Both the position numbers and the translations under genes were made by a program. Of a stretch of 64,000 nt of DNA, positions 42,645-51,327 are shown piece after piece. Source of the stretch: Streptomyces sp. V2I9. GTDB taxonomy: Bacteria > Actinomycetota > Actinomycetes > Streptomycetales > Streptomycetaceae. The stretch covers positions 6,710,626 through 6,774,625 of the forward strand of contig NZ_JAUSZJ010000002.1 in assembly GCF_030817475.1 (NCBI RefSeq), in the 5' to 3' direction. Below the pieces are notes generated by a model that had not been told where the DNA came from, ran no database searches, and saw only the letters and a program-made list of their open reading frames with translations. How positions within the stretch are numbered: position 1 is the stretch's first letter; each line of letters opens with the position of its first letter.

Positions 42645-42670
42645 CGAGCGACAAGGGTGTGAGGCAGGCG

Positions 42671-43186
42671 ATGACGGACATGGATCGCAGGAGTGTTCTC
42701 CAGCTGAGCTCGGCGGCGGCCGTCGCCGGGGGGTTGGTCGTCGGAGCCGGCGGGGCCGCCCACGGGGCGCGGAGGGCGGCCCGCCGGATCGTCCTGACCG
42801 GTCGCCGCACGGGCGCGAACATCCCGGACGTCCTCACGGCCGGGGTCCCGTACTTCGTCCGGTACGAGCTGTCGGACGGGCAGGGCGAGATCGTGGGCAC
42901 CGAGAACGCGCACTGCCTGCCCGTCGCCGTGGACCTGGACGGCTCGTTCGTCCTGGCGACGCTGGTCCTGAGCCTCGACGACGGCCTGATCACGGCTGCC
43001 ACGGCCTTCCGGCGGCCGCTTCCCGCCGTGACCGAGTCCCCGGTCAGCGCACGGCCGTGGTCCCACGTCTTCGCGGTCACCGGAGGGACGGGGGCCTACG
43101 CCGGAGCAGCCGGCTCGATCACGATCGACCACCGGACGAGGGACGAGGACGTGCTCACGCTCGACCTGGCCGACGCCGCGCCGTAG
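42671..43186 (+). CDS. Tat-exported AOC/dirigent-like barrel protein
   Basis: 171 residues. Twin-arginine signal (DRRSVLQLSSAAAVAGGLVVG) followed by a domain with VPYFVRYELSDGQGEIVGT and VTGGTGAYAGAAGSI, the pattern of the allene-oxide-cyclase/dirigent beta-barrel superfamily. Bacterial members have no settled function. GAGG precedes ATG 42671. The hairpin just upstream leaves little room for a separate promoter. Confidence 0.7.
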   Translation: MTDMDRRSVLQLSSAAAVAGGLVVGAGGAAHGARRAARRIVLTGRRTGANIPDVLTAGVPYFVRYELSDGQGEIVGTENAHCLPVAVDLDGSFVLATLVLSLDDGLITAATAFRRPLPAVTESPVSARPWSHVFAVTGGTGAYAGAAGSITIDHRTRDEDVLTLDLADAAP

Positions 43187-43292
43187 AGGGCGAGTTCGCC
43201 CCCCGCGAGCGCGTCCTTGTACGGGCCGGCCCCGGTGCACCCGTCTCGCCGGTCGAGGCGGGGTGTACCGGGGTCTTTTATGTGCTGTTTAA

Positions 43293-43309
43293 TTGCAACC
43301 CGTTCGCAA
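43293..43309. promoter_or_regulatory. Nur-type nickel-responsive operator
   Basis: TTGCAA-CCCGT-TCGCAA fits the Streptomyces Nur box (tTGCaa-N5-ttGCAA) with a single difference at a weak position. The wider AATTGC/GCAATT repeat is perfect. It lies 34 bp before the first gene of the transporter operon, next to an AT-rich promoter-like stretch (TTTAAT). Confidence 0.7.
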
Positions 43310-43342
43310 TTACAGTCGATCTTGGACAGGGATGTGCAGCGT

Positions 43343-44959
43343 ATGACGGGCCGATCGATACGGGTGGCGGTCGCCACCACACTGGTGACCGCACTGTCCC
43401 TCACCGCCGCGGCCTGCTCGAATCCGGACAGCGCCACCAGCGGTTCCGGATCGTCCTCCGCCTCGGCCGTCGTCGGCATCGCCTACGAGCCCGACAGCCT
43501 GAGCCCGCTTCTCGGCTACGGCAAGGACGGCAACTCCAAGATCTTCGACGGACTGCTCACCCTGGGCGCGGACATGAAGCTCCGCCCCGCCCTCGCCGCC
43601 GAACTCCCCGAGGTCAGCGCCGACGGCCTGACCTACACGTACAAGCTGCGCCAGGGCGTGAAGTTCAGCGACGGGAAGCCGTTCGGCGCCAAGGACGTCG
43701 TCTTCACGTACCGCACGATCCTCGACGAGAAGACCAACAACGCCTCCCGCACCGAACTGGACGCCGTCGAGGACATCACCGCCCGTGGCGAGGACACGGT
43801 CGTCTTCACCCTCAAGTACCCCTACGCGCCGTTCGCCCAGCGCACCGTCCTGCCGATCGCCCCCGAGCACATCGCGGGCAAGCAGGACGTCAACACCGGA
43901 GCCTTCACCACCCGGCCCATCGGCACCGGCCCCTACGTCCTCACCCAGTGGTCCCGCGGCGAGAAGATCAGCTTCACCGCCAACCCCCACTACTGGGGCG
44001 GCGAACCCGAGGTGAAGAAGTTCACCATGGCGATCATCAAGGACGACGACGTGCGCGCCACCCGGCTGCGCTCCGGCGACCTCGACGGCGCGATCCTGCC
44101 GCCCAACCTCGCCAAGGGCTTCGCGGACGACAAGAACAGGAAGACCTACGCCGCCACCAGCTACGACTACCGCACGGTGACGCTCCCGACCCACAACAAG
44201 GTCGCCGGAGACACCGCCGTACGCCGCGCCCTCGACATCGCCGTCGACCGGGAGGCCATGGTGAAGGCCATCCTCAACGGCGCGGGCAAGCCCGCCTACG
44301 GGCCCGTCCCCACCGACAGCGAGTGGTTCACCCGCGGCACCGAGCGCACGCACGACCTCGCCGCCGCACGGAAGATCCTGGACGAGGCCGGCTGGAAGCC
44401 CGGCAAGGACGGCGTCCGCGTCAAGGACGGGGTCCGCGCCTCCTTCCCGCTCTGGTACCTCAGCGGCGACAAGCTCCGCCAGGAGCACGCCCTCGCCTAC
44501 GCCTCCGACGCCAAGAAGGCGGGCATCGACATCCGCACCGAGGCCGGGACCTGGGAGGTCATCGAGCCCCGCATGAAGCACGACGCCGTGCTCGCGGGCG
44601 GCGGCTCCCCGGCCGATCCCGACTTCGACCAGTACACGCTGCTGAAGTCCTCCCTCGCGGGCGACGGCTTCAACAACATGGCCTGGTACGACAACAAGGC
44701 CGTCGACACCGCCATCGAGGCGGGCCGCAGGAGCGGCGAGGCGGCCGAGCGGAAGAAGGCGTACGACACCGTCCAGCGCGAACTGGTGAAGAATCCGGGC
44801 TACACCTTCCTCACCCACATCGACCACCTCTACGTCGTCGACGACCGCTTCGGCCCCCTCACCACCCAGGTCGAACCGCACGACCACGGGCTGGCCTCCG
44901 GCCCGTGGTGGAACGTCGAGAAGTGGTCCACCGAGAGCGCCGGGGGCTCGGAGAAGTGA
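43343..44959 (+). CDS. nikA: Nickel-binding lipoprotein of an ABC transporter
   Basis: 538 residues. Lipoprotein signal ending in TAAAC, then a family-5 (peptide/nickel) solute-binding protein: AYEPDSLSPLLG, YTYKLRQGVKFSDGKPF, RPIGTGPYVLTQW. Family members bind peptides or nickel chelates; the Nur box upstream and the five-gene order argue for nickel. The start is uncertain: ATG 43343 is used, GTG 43334 is also possible, and the ribosome site is poor in both cases. First gene of nikABCDE. Confidence 0.82.
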   Translation: MTGRSIRVAVATTLVTALSLTAAACSNPDSATSGSGSSSASAVVGIAYEPDSLSPLLGYGKDGNSKIFDGLLTLGADMKLRPALAAELPEVSADGLTYTYKLRQGVKFSDGKPFGAKDVVFTYRTILDEKTNNASRTELDAVEDITARGEDTVVFTLKYPYAPFAQRTVLPIAPEHIAGKQDVNTGAFTTRPIGTGPYVLTQWSRGEKISFTANPHYWGGEPEVKKFTMAIIKDDDVRATRLRSGDLDGAILPPNLAKGFADDKNRKTYAATSYDYRTVTLPTHNKVAGDTAVRRALDIAVDREAMVKAILNGAGKPAYGPVPTDSEWFTRGTERTHDLAAARKILDEAGWKPGKDGVRVKDGVRASFPLWYLSGDKLRQEHALAYASDAKKAGIDIRTEAGTWEVIEPRMKHDAVLAGGGSPADPDFDQYTLLKSSLAGDGFNNMAWYDNKAVDTAIEAGRRSGEAAERKKAYDTVQRELVKNPGYTFLTHIDHLYVVDDRFGPLTTQVEPHDHGLASGPWWNVEKWSTESAGGSEK

Positions 44960-45948
44960 GCCGACGCCTCCCCTGGGGGCCGATGGCGCGGATGGCGGGA
45001 CGGCGGGCCCTGTTCGCCGTCCCCGTCCTCGGCGTCGTCACCTTCGGCGTCTTCGCCGTCGCCGCCGCCTCCCCCTTCGACCCGGTCAAGGCCTACGCGG
45101 GCACCGCCGGACTCACCGCCTCGCAGGAGAACCTCGACCAGCTCCGCGCCAACCTCGGCGTCGACCAGCCGCTCGTGGCCCGCTGGTGGGACTGGCTGAC
45201 CTCCGCCCTCCAGGGTGACTTCGGGGACTCCAGCCTGATGCGCCAGCCGGTCGCCGACGTCATCGCGGAGCGCATGGGCTGGTCCGTCCTGCTCGCCGCC
45301 ACCGCCTTCCTGGTCGCGATCCTGCTCGGTACCGGCCTCGGCGTCCTCGCCGCCCGCAGGCCCGGCGGCTGGCTCGACCGGTGCGTCAGCTCCGTCGCGT
45401 ACACCCTGGAAGCCGCCCCCGCCTTCTGGCTCGGGCTGCTCGCCATCTGGTTCTTCGCCCTGAAACTCGACGTCCTCCCGGCCGGCGGACTGACCGACGC
45501 CGCCAGCGAGGTCGTCACCTTCGGCCAGGTCGCCTCCCACCTGGTCCTGCCCGCCACCGTGCTCGGTGTCTCGCAACTGCCGTGGTTCTTCCTGTACGTA
45601 CGCCAAGGAGTCGCCGACGCCCTCGCCGAGGACCCGGTACGCGGCGCCCGCGCGCGAGGACTGAGCGAGCGCACCGTGCTCCTCGGCCACGCCCTGCGCT
45701 CGGGGATGCTGCCGATGCTCACCCTGATCGGCTCCCGCGTCCCCGAACTCATCACCGGCGCCCTGCTCGTGGAGACCGTCTTCAGCTGGCCGGGCATCGC
45801 CGCCGCCACTGTCGGGGCCGCCACCTCCGTGGACTTCTCCCTGCTGGCCGCGCTCACGGTCCTCGCCACCGCCGCCGTGCTCCTCGGCAACCTGCTCTCC
45901 GACCTCCTCTACGGACTCGCCGACCCCCGGGTGGCCTTCGATGGCTGA
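44956..45948 (+). CDS. nikB: Nickel ABC transporter permease NikB-like
   Basis: 330 residues, about six membrane segments, with the DppB/NikB pattern (SPFDPVKAYAG, then RGLSERTVLLGHALRSGMLP as the EAA loop). GTG 44956 overlaps the nikA stop (GTGA); ATG 44983 is an alternative. It overlaps the next gene by 8 nt. Confidence 0.82.
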   Translation: MSRRLPWGPMARMAGRRALFAVPVLGVVTFGVFAVAAASPFDPVKAYAGTAGLTASQENLDQLRANLGVDQPLVARWWDWLTSALQGDFGDSSLMRQPVADVIAERMGWSVLLAATAFLVAILLGTGLGVLAARRPGGWLDRCVSSVAYTLEAAPAFWLGLLAIWFFALKLDVLPAGGLTDAASEVVTFGQVASHLVLPATVLGVSQLPWFFLYVRQGVADALAEDPVRGARARGLSERTVLLGHALRSGMLPMLTLIGSRVPELITGALLVETVFSWPGIAAATVGAATSVDFSLLAALTVLATAAVLLGNLLSDLLYGLADPRVAFDG

Positions 45949-46798
45949 CACCGCGATCGCCCTGCCGGGCCGCGCCACACGCCGCGTCCGGGTCGCCACC
46001 TCGGCCGCGATCGTCATCGCCGTCGCGCTGGCCGTCCTCGTCGTCCCGCCGCTGACCCAGCTCGACCAGCAGGCCGTCGACCTGGCCGACAAGCTCGCCC
46101 CGCCGTCGCTCGCCCACCCCTTCGGCACCGACGACGTCGGCCGCGACCTCCTGCTGCGCTGCGTCTACGGCCTGCGCGTCTCCCTGCTCGTCGGCCTGGT
46201 CGCGGCCCTCACCGCCACCGTCGTCGGCACCGCGATCGGCGCGCTCGCCGGGGCGGTCGGCGGCTGGACCGACCGCATCGTCATGCGCGTCGTCGACGCC
46301 CTGTCCTCCATCCCGCACCTGCTGCTCGGCATCTTCATCGTCGCGATGTTCCGGCCGGGCGTCTGGCCGGTGATCATCTCGGTCGCCCTGACACACTGGA
46401 TCTCCACCGCCCGCATCGTCCGCTCCGAGGTCCTCTCGCTGCGCTCGCGCCCCTTCGTCGACGCCGCCGTCTCCGGCGGCGCCTCCCGCACCCGCGTCGC
46501 CGTGCGCCACCTGCTGCCGGGCGTGCTCCCGCAAGCCGGTCTGGCCGCCGTGCTGATGGTGCCGCACGCGATGTGGCACGAGTCGGCGCTCTCCTTCCTC
46601 GGACTCGGACTCCCCGCCCACCAGGCCAGCCTCGGCAACCTCGTCCAGTCCGCACGCGGTTCGCTGCTCGCCGGGGACTGGTGGCCGACCCTCTTCCCCG
46701 GCCTCTTCCTGATCATCCCGACCCTCGCGCTCGCCGGACTCGCCGGAGCCTGGCGCGACCGGATCAACCCGCGCCGGAAATCGGAGCTGATGCTGTGA
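45941..46798 (+). CDS. nikC: Nickel ABC transporter permease NikC-like
   Basis: 285 residues with a DppC/NikC layout: an N-terminal helix, HPFGTDDVGRDLLLR, and the EAA loop in FVDAAVSGGASRTRVAVRHLLPG. Forms the channel together with NikB. Stop overlaps the nikD start (GTGA). Confidence 0.82.
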   Translation: MADTAIALPGRATRRVRVATSAAIVIAVALAVLVVPPLTQLDQQAVDLADKLAPPSLAHPFGTDDVGRDLLLRCVYGLRVSLLVGLVAALTATVVGTAIGALAGAVGGWTDRIVMRVVDALSSIPHLLLGIFIVAMFRPGVWPVIISVALTHWISTARIVRSEVLSLRSRPFVDAAVSGGASRTRVAVRHLLPGVLPQAGLAAVLMVPHAMWHESALSFLGLGLPAHQASLGNLVQSARGSLLAGDWWPTLFPGLFLIIPTLALAGLAGAWRDRINPRRKSELML

Positions 46799-47793
46799 CC
46801 CGCGCCCCCGAACCCGCCGGAACCCCCGTGCTGGACGTCCGGAACCTCTCCGTGCGCTTCCGCATGCGCGGCGGCCGCGACATCGCCGCCGTCACCGACG
46901 CCCGCTTCTCCGTCGCGCCGGGGGAGTGCCTCGCCCTGGTCGGCGAGAGCGGCTGCGGCAAGTCCGTCCTGGCCTCCGCCCTGCTCGGCCTGCTGCCCGC
47001 CAACGCGGCCACCACCGGCAGCGCGGTCCTCGGCGGGGACACGGACCTGCTCACCGCCGGCGAACGCACCCTCGCCCGCACCGTACGGGGACGGCGCATC
47101 GGCCTCGTACCGCAGAGCCCCGCCGCCCACCTCACCCCCGTGCGCACCGTCCGCGCCCAACTGGAGGAGAGCCTGCGCGAGCTGACCGGGGTGCGGGGGA
47201 ACGCGCTGCCGAAGGCCGCCGTCGCGGCCGCCGCCCGCGCCTCCTTCCCCGAGGGACACCTCGACCGCTACCCGCACGAGCTCTCCGGCGGCCTCGCCCA
47301 GCGCGCCGCGACCGCCCTCGCCCTGATCGGCGACGCCCCGCTGCTGCTCGCCGACGAACCGACCACCGGCCTCGACCGGGACCTCGTCGAGCGGACCGTG
47401 GACGAACTGCGCCGCCACACCGACGAGGGCCGGGCGCTGCTGATCATCACCCACGACCTGGCCGCCGCCGAACGCATCGCGGACCGGGTCGCCGTGATGT
47501 ACGCGGGACGCATCGTCGAGATCGCGGAGGCGGCGGGCTTCTTCGGAGCGCCCGGCCCCCGCCACCCGTACGCCCGTGGCCTGCTGGCGGCCCTGCCCGA
47601 ACGCGATTTCCTCCCGATCCCCGGCATGCCGCCGGAGCTGGGCGCCCTGCCCGAGGGCTGTGCCTTCGCCGCCCGCTGCGCGTACGCGGACGGCCGCTGC
47701 ACCGCCGAACGCCCGGCCTTCGACGCGGACCTGGCCTGCCACCACGCGCCGGCCGGCCGGACCCACCCGCTCAAGGAGGCCGCCGATGCTTGA
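46795..47793 (+). CDS. nikD: Nickel ABC transporter ATPase NikD-like
   Basis: 332 residues. Walker A GESGCGKS, signature LSGGLAQR, Walker B LLLADEPTTGLD. The C-terminal oligopeptide/nickel-type extension with clustered Cys (FAARCAYADGRC, then ACHHA) is present; in related ATPases it may bind a metal cluster. GTG 46795 overlaps the nikC stop. Confidence 0.83.
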   Translation: MTRAPEPAGTPVLDVRNLSVRFRMRGGRDIAAVTDARFSVAPGECLALVGESGCGKSVLASALLGLLPANAATTGSAVLGGDTDLLTAGERTLARTVRGRRIGLVPQSPAAHLTPVRTVRAQLEESLRELTGVRGNALPKAAVAAAARASFPEGHLDRYPHELSGGLAQRAATALALIGDAPLLLADEPTTGLDRDLVERTVDELRRHTDEGRALLIITHDLAAAERIADRVAVMYAGRIVEIAEAAGFFGAPGPRHPYARGLLAALPERDFLPIPGMPPELGALPEGCAFAARCAYADGRCTAERPAFDADLACHHAPAGRTHPLKEAADA

Positions 47794-48460
47794 GCTGAAC
47801 CGGATCACCGCGGGATACGACCGCCGCGCTCCCGTCGTCCGCGAAGTGTCCCTGCACGTCGCGGCGGGCGAGGCGGTCGGGCTCCTGGGCCCCAGCGGCT
47901 GCGGCAAATCCACCCTGGCCAAGGTCGCCGCCCTCCTGCACCGCCCGGACGCCGGAACCATGACCCTCGACGGTACGGCGGTACGCGGCTGGCGCCATCG
48001 CGCCCCACGCGAGCAGCGCACCGCCGTGGGCGTCGTCTTCCAACAGCCCCGGCTCTCCGCCGACCCCCGCCTCAGCCTGCGCGAACTGATCGCCCAGCCG
48101 CTGCGGTCCACCGGCCGCCGCCGGGAGGTCCCCGCGCGGGTGGCGGAGCTGGCCCGGCTGGTCGGCCTCTCCGGCGAACTGCTGGAGCGCCGCCCGCACG
48201 CGGTGAGCGACGGCCAGCTGCAACGGGCCTGCCTGGCGCGGGCGCTGGTCCTGCGGCCCCGGCTGCTGATCTGCGACGAGATGACCGCGATGCTCGACGC
48301 CTCCACGACCGCCGCGCTGGTCGCGGTCGTCGAGCGCTACCGCGCGGAGTCCGGGGCGGCACTGCTGGCCGTGGGCCACGACCGGGTGCTGCTGGAGCGC
48401 TGGTGCGACCGTACGGTCCGGTGGGGCGGGCACGAGACGGAGAACGCTCCGGCCGGGTGA
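47786..48460 (+). CDS. nikE: Nickel ABC transporter ATPase NikE-like
   Basis: 224 residues, without the C-terminal extension of NikD. Walker A GPSGCGKST, Walker B LLICDEMTAMLD. The signature is VSDGQLQR, an unusual form of LSGGQ. AAGGAGG lies just upstream of ATG 47786, which overlaps nikD by 8 nt. Its stop codon is inside the loop of the operon terminator. Confidence 0.83.
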   Translation: MLELNRITAGYDRRAPVVREVSLHVAAGEAVGLLGPSGCGKSTLAKVAALLHRPDAGTMTLDGTAVRGWRHRAPREQRTAVGVVFQQPRLSADPRLSLRELIAQPLRSTGRRREVPARVAELARLVGLSGELLERRPHAVSDGQLQRACLARALVLRPRLLICDEMTAMLDASTTAALVAVVERYRAESGAALLAVGHDRVLLERWCDRTVRWGGHETENAPAG

Positions 48461-48479
48461 CGGGTCCCGGCCGGAGCGT
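48444..48479 (+). terminator. nik operon terminator containing the nikE stop codon
   Basis: Perfect 14-bp arms ACGCTCCGGCCGGG and CCCGGCCGGAGCGT with an 8-nt loop that includes the TGA of nikE (48458-48460). Confidence 0.85.
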
Positions 48480-48535
48480 CCCGCTCCTGCCTCCTCCGGC
48501 GCGTCCGCCCGGTCCGGTGCGCCCGGCGGAAGCCG

Positions 48536-49240
48536 TCACAGCTGGTGGCGGACCCCGGCCTCCTGCTGGGCCTCGGTGAGCTGTTCGCGCAGATCGCCCT
48601 CGATGGACTCGCGGGCCTTGCCGCGCCGGAAGAGGGGAAGGACGGTGCGCTGCTTCCCGTCCTCGACGAGCAGGGCGAGCCCGCCGTAGAGGGCGAAGAC
48701 CCCGATGCCGAGACCGGTCCAGCCCGCCGCGGTCTGGAAGGCGTTCCCGAGACCCGCCTCGTAGAGACCGGTGAGGGCGAAGCGCCCCGCGGTGAGGGTG
48801 AGGAGGACGGCGAACAGCGGTTTGGACTGCGCGGCCGCCCCGGCCAGGGCCAGCACGAACGGCACAAGGGCCAGGAGGAAGACGGCCTGGGCCACCACCG
48901 GCTTGCCGGGCGGCGAGTCCAGGGAGGTCACGCTCGTCCCGGCCCAGGCGGCGCCGAGCAGCAGCAGCGCCGTACCGGCCCCCGCGTCACGGGCCAGGAA
49001 GGCGAAGATCCCGCCGACGAGTTGGAGCGGGACGACGAAGATGAGGACGAGGAGCAGCAGGATGCCGCTCTGCGCGGGCGGTACCCAGCCGAGCTGGAGG
49101 GAGGAGAGAACCGTGCTGCCCATGCCGAGAGCGAAGAAGCCCAGCGGCAGCGGGCTGGCGATCGGGCGCAGCACGATGCGTGTCACGGCATCGGTCGTCA
49201 GCGGTTCTGCGGGGCTGTTCGGGCCGGATTGCTGGGTCAC
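48536..49240 (-). CDS. SatP/YaaH-type acetate transporter (GPR1/FUN34 family)
   Basis: 234 residues with six membrane segments. The family signature near the N-terminus is present (IASPLPLGFFALGMG), and the C-terminus is cytoplasmic and charged. Family members carry acetate or succinate across the membrane. The C-terminal tail (EGDLREQLTEAQQEAGVRHQL) is coiled-coil-like and longer than the family core. It lies downstream of bla on the same strand but behind a terminator, so it likely has its own promoter in 49241-49292. Confidence 0.82.
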   Translation of the reverse strand: MTQQSGPNSPAEPLTTDAVTRIVLRPIASPLPLGFFALGMGSTVLSSLQLGWVPPAQSGILLLLVLIFVVPLQLVGGIFAFLARDAGAGTALLLLGAAWAGTSVTSLDSPPGKPVVAQAVFLLALVPFVLALAGAAAQSKPLFAVLLTLTAGRFALTGLYEAGLGNAFQTAAGWTGLGIGVFALYGGLALLVEDGKQRTVLPLFRRGKARESIEGDLREQLTEAQQEAGVRHQL

Positions 49241-49292
49241 CGCACAAGCGTACGAGGTCCGGACCGGGTGGTGGCGACCGACACGATCGGGT

Positions 49293-49321
49293 GCGTCGGC
49301 TCGGTCCGACGCCCCGAGCCG
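49293..49321 (-). terminator. Alternative hairpins downstream of bla
   Basis: CGGCTCGG/CCGAGCCG (49297-49321) and GCGTCGG/CCGACGC (49293-49312) are two perfect stems that share bases and cannot form together. They lie 11 nt after the bla stop and probably end its transcript. Confidence 0.65.
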
Positions 49322-49331
49322 TGGCCGGACT

Positions 49332-50267
49332 TCAGGGGGAGAGCGAGTCGACGACCACGGAGGCCGCTTCGGCGATCAGCTCGTCGGACGGCTCGGCGTC
49401 CTTCGTGGCGCGGTGCGACAGGATGGCGATCACGATGGGCGCGGAGTCCGGAGGCCACACCACGGCGATGTCGTTGCGGGCCCCGTAGTGGCTGCCCGTC
49501 CCGGTCTTGTCGCCGACGACCCAGTTCTCCGGCACGCCCGCCCTGATCACCGCGTCCCCGGTGGTGTTGGTCCGCAGCCACGTCGTCAACTGCCGGCGCT
49601 CCGGCGCGGGCAGGGCCTTGCCCAGGACGAACGCGCGCAGATCCCCGGCCAGGGCCCGAGGTGTGGACGTGTCCCGCTTCTCCCCGGGGACCCAGCGGCT
49701 CAGCTCCGGCTCCTCCCGGTCCATCCGCGTGACGCCGTCGCCCAGCTTCTCCAGCGCGGCGTCCATCCCCTCGGGCCCGCCGATGTGGTCGAAGAGGAGG
49801 TTCGCCGCGGTGTTGTCGCTGTAGCGCACGGAGGCGTCGCACAGTTCCTCGAGCGTCATCCCGGTGTCCACGTGCTTCTCGGTCACCGGGGAGTTGGCGA
49901 CCAGGTCCTTCCGGGTGTAGGTCACCCGCTTGTCGAGCCCGTCCAGGGAGAAGGTGCTGAGGACGACCCCGGCCTGGAGCGCCTTGAAGGTCGAGTTGTA
50001 GGCGAACCGGGCCCGGTCGTGGTGGGCCACCTCGCGCCCGGTGCCCGTGTCGATCGCGTACACGCCCAGCCGCGCGTCGAACTCGCGCTCCAGCGCGGTG
50101 AAGTCGGCGGTGTACGGCTGCGCGGTCGCGGGGGCCGGCGTGCGCCTGCCGGGCCCGGCGGACGTGGACGGCGAGGTGGAGGCGTTCTGCCCGCAGGCCA
50201 CCAGCGGTACGAGGGACAGTGCGGCGAGCGCACCGGCGACGGCGGTCCTGACACGGGGGTGATGCAT
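49332..50267 (-). CDS. bla: Class A beta-lactamase (lipoprotein-type)
   Basis: 311 residues. Lipobox LVAC with Cys25, so probably membrane-anchored or secreted. Active-site motifs: Ser92-x-x-Lys95 (STFK), Ser150-Asp-Asn (SDN), Glu186 in EPELS (Ser where the usual omega-loop Asn stands) and KTG at 254-256. Hydrolyses penicillins and perhaps cephalosporins. GAGGAGG precedes ATG 50267. Divergent from a LysR gene, as in the S. cacaoi blaL locus. Confidence 0.92.
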   Translation of the reverse strand: MHHPRVRTAVAGALAALSLVPLVACGQNASTSPSTSAGPGRRTPAPATAQPYTADFTALEREFDARLGVYAIDTGTGREVAHHDRARFAYNSTFKALQAGVVLSTFSLDGLDKRVTYTRKDLVANSPVTEKHVDTGMTLEELCDASVRYSDNTAANLLFDHIGGPEGMDAALEKLGDGVTRMDREEPELSRWVPGEKRDTSTPRALAGDLRAFVLGKALPAPERRQLTTWLRTNTTGDAVIRAGVPENWVVGDKTGTGSHYGARNDIAVVWPPDSAPIVIAILSHRATKDAEPSDELIAEAASVVVDSLSP

Positions 50268-50398
50268 GGGCGAAACCTCCTCGCGCCCCGGACCGGAGCG
50301 CATCGCGGACGGGCGGCACGGGCCGTACCGGTACGTGGTCGTGCGTGCCGAAGCCACCTTCGTCTCCCGTCGGCATGCGGTCCAATACGGTTGTGCGC

Positions 50399-50414
50399 GT
50401 TTCCATGCCGAAAC
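50399..50414. promoter_or_regulatory. Predicted BlaA (LysR) operator
   Basis: GTTTC-CATGCC-GAAAC, a perfect inverted repeat that also satisfies the LysR T-N11-A rule. It lies 17 bp upstream of blaA in the 163-bp region shared with bla, so one site could control both directions. Confidence 0.6.
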
Positions 50415-50430
50415 CGCATAGGGTCGAGGG

Positions 50431-51327
50431 GTGGATCTGGTCGGAGCATGCCGGGCGTTCGTCAGCGTCAGCGAGTACGGCGGTTTCACCGACGGGGCCG
50501 CCGCGGCGGGGATGTCCCAGTCGGTGGCGAGCCGGCGTGTCGCGGCACTGGAGGAGCGCTTCGGCGAGCGGCTGTTCGAGCGCACCTCGCGGCGGGCGGT
50601 GCTCACCCCCTTCGGCCGCGACATGCTGACCGCCGCGGCACAGCTCGTCCAGGCCGCGGACGTCCTGCTGGAGGAGGCCGAAGCCGTCAAGCACAAGCCC
50701 TGGCGGCTGGCCGTCCCCGCCACCTGCTCCCCGGCCGCCCTGGCCCGCCTGGTCGCCGAGGCGCGGGGGCACGGTGTCCGGCTCGACGTCCGGACCGCCG
50801 GGCCCGCACGGCGCAAGGAACTGCTCCACGCGCACCAGGTGCGGGCCGCTCTGCTCGCCGTGCCGTCGGGGGAGGCGTCCTGGGCCGTCCCGCTGGGGCT
50901 GGCCGGAGTACGGGACACCGGCATGCGGCGGATCCACGTCGAGACGCTGCGGCTCGGACGGGCCCCGCACGGGCCGGCCCGCCGGATCTGGATCCAGCCG
51001 GAGGACGACGTGCCGCACATCCGCGACCCGCTGACACGGCTGCGGGACGCGGTGGGCCTGCGGCCCGCGCAGGTGGTCACCGCACCCGATCTGACGGCAG
51101 CCACCGCCGAAGTCCTCTGCTCCGAGGACCTGTTGCTGTGCTCCCGCGCACAGGCGGACGAACTCGCCCTGACCTGGCGGCCGATCGGCGAGCTGACCCC
51201 GATCCGGGGCTACGCTCTCACGGTCGCGGCGGACGGCAACCCCCTGCCCGTGGAGGCACGCCTGGGCGACGCCGTCGCCCTTTGCCTGGGCGCGGACGAC
51301 CTGGCCGGGGGAGGGACGGCGGCATGA
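50431..51327 (+). CDS. blaA: LysR-type activator of beta-lactamase (BlaA-like)
   Basis: 298 residues. N-terminal helix-turn-helix (residues ~15-45: FTDGAAAAGMSQSVASRRVAALE) and a LysR effector domain. Gene order bla (divergent), blaA, blaB reproduces the characterised S. cacaoi locus, where BlaA activates the lactamase gene. GTG 50431 starts the protein; its stop overlaps the blaB ATG (ATGA). Confidence 0.88.
   Translation: MDLVGACRAFVSVSEYGGFTDGAAAAGMSQSVASRRVAALEERFGERLFERTSRRAVLTPFGRDMLTAAAQLVQAADVLLEEAEAVKHKPWRLAVPATCSPAALARLVAEARGHGVRLDVRTAGPARRKELLHAHQVRAALLAVPSGEASWAVPLGLAGVRDTGMRRIHVETLRLGRAPHGPARRIWIQPEDDVPHIRDPLTRLRDAVGLRPAQVVTAPDLTAATAEVLCSEDLLLCSRAQADELALTWRPIGELTPIRGYALTVAADGNPLPVEARLGDAVALCLGADDLAGGGTAA

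Noticed and set aside
43343..48460. Reading the five-gene ABC operon as a dipeptide transporter
   Set aside because: Homology alone allows it, but the Nur box at 43293-43309 and the nik-type gene order make nickel the better reading.
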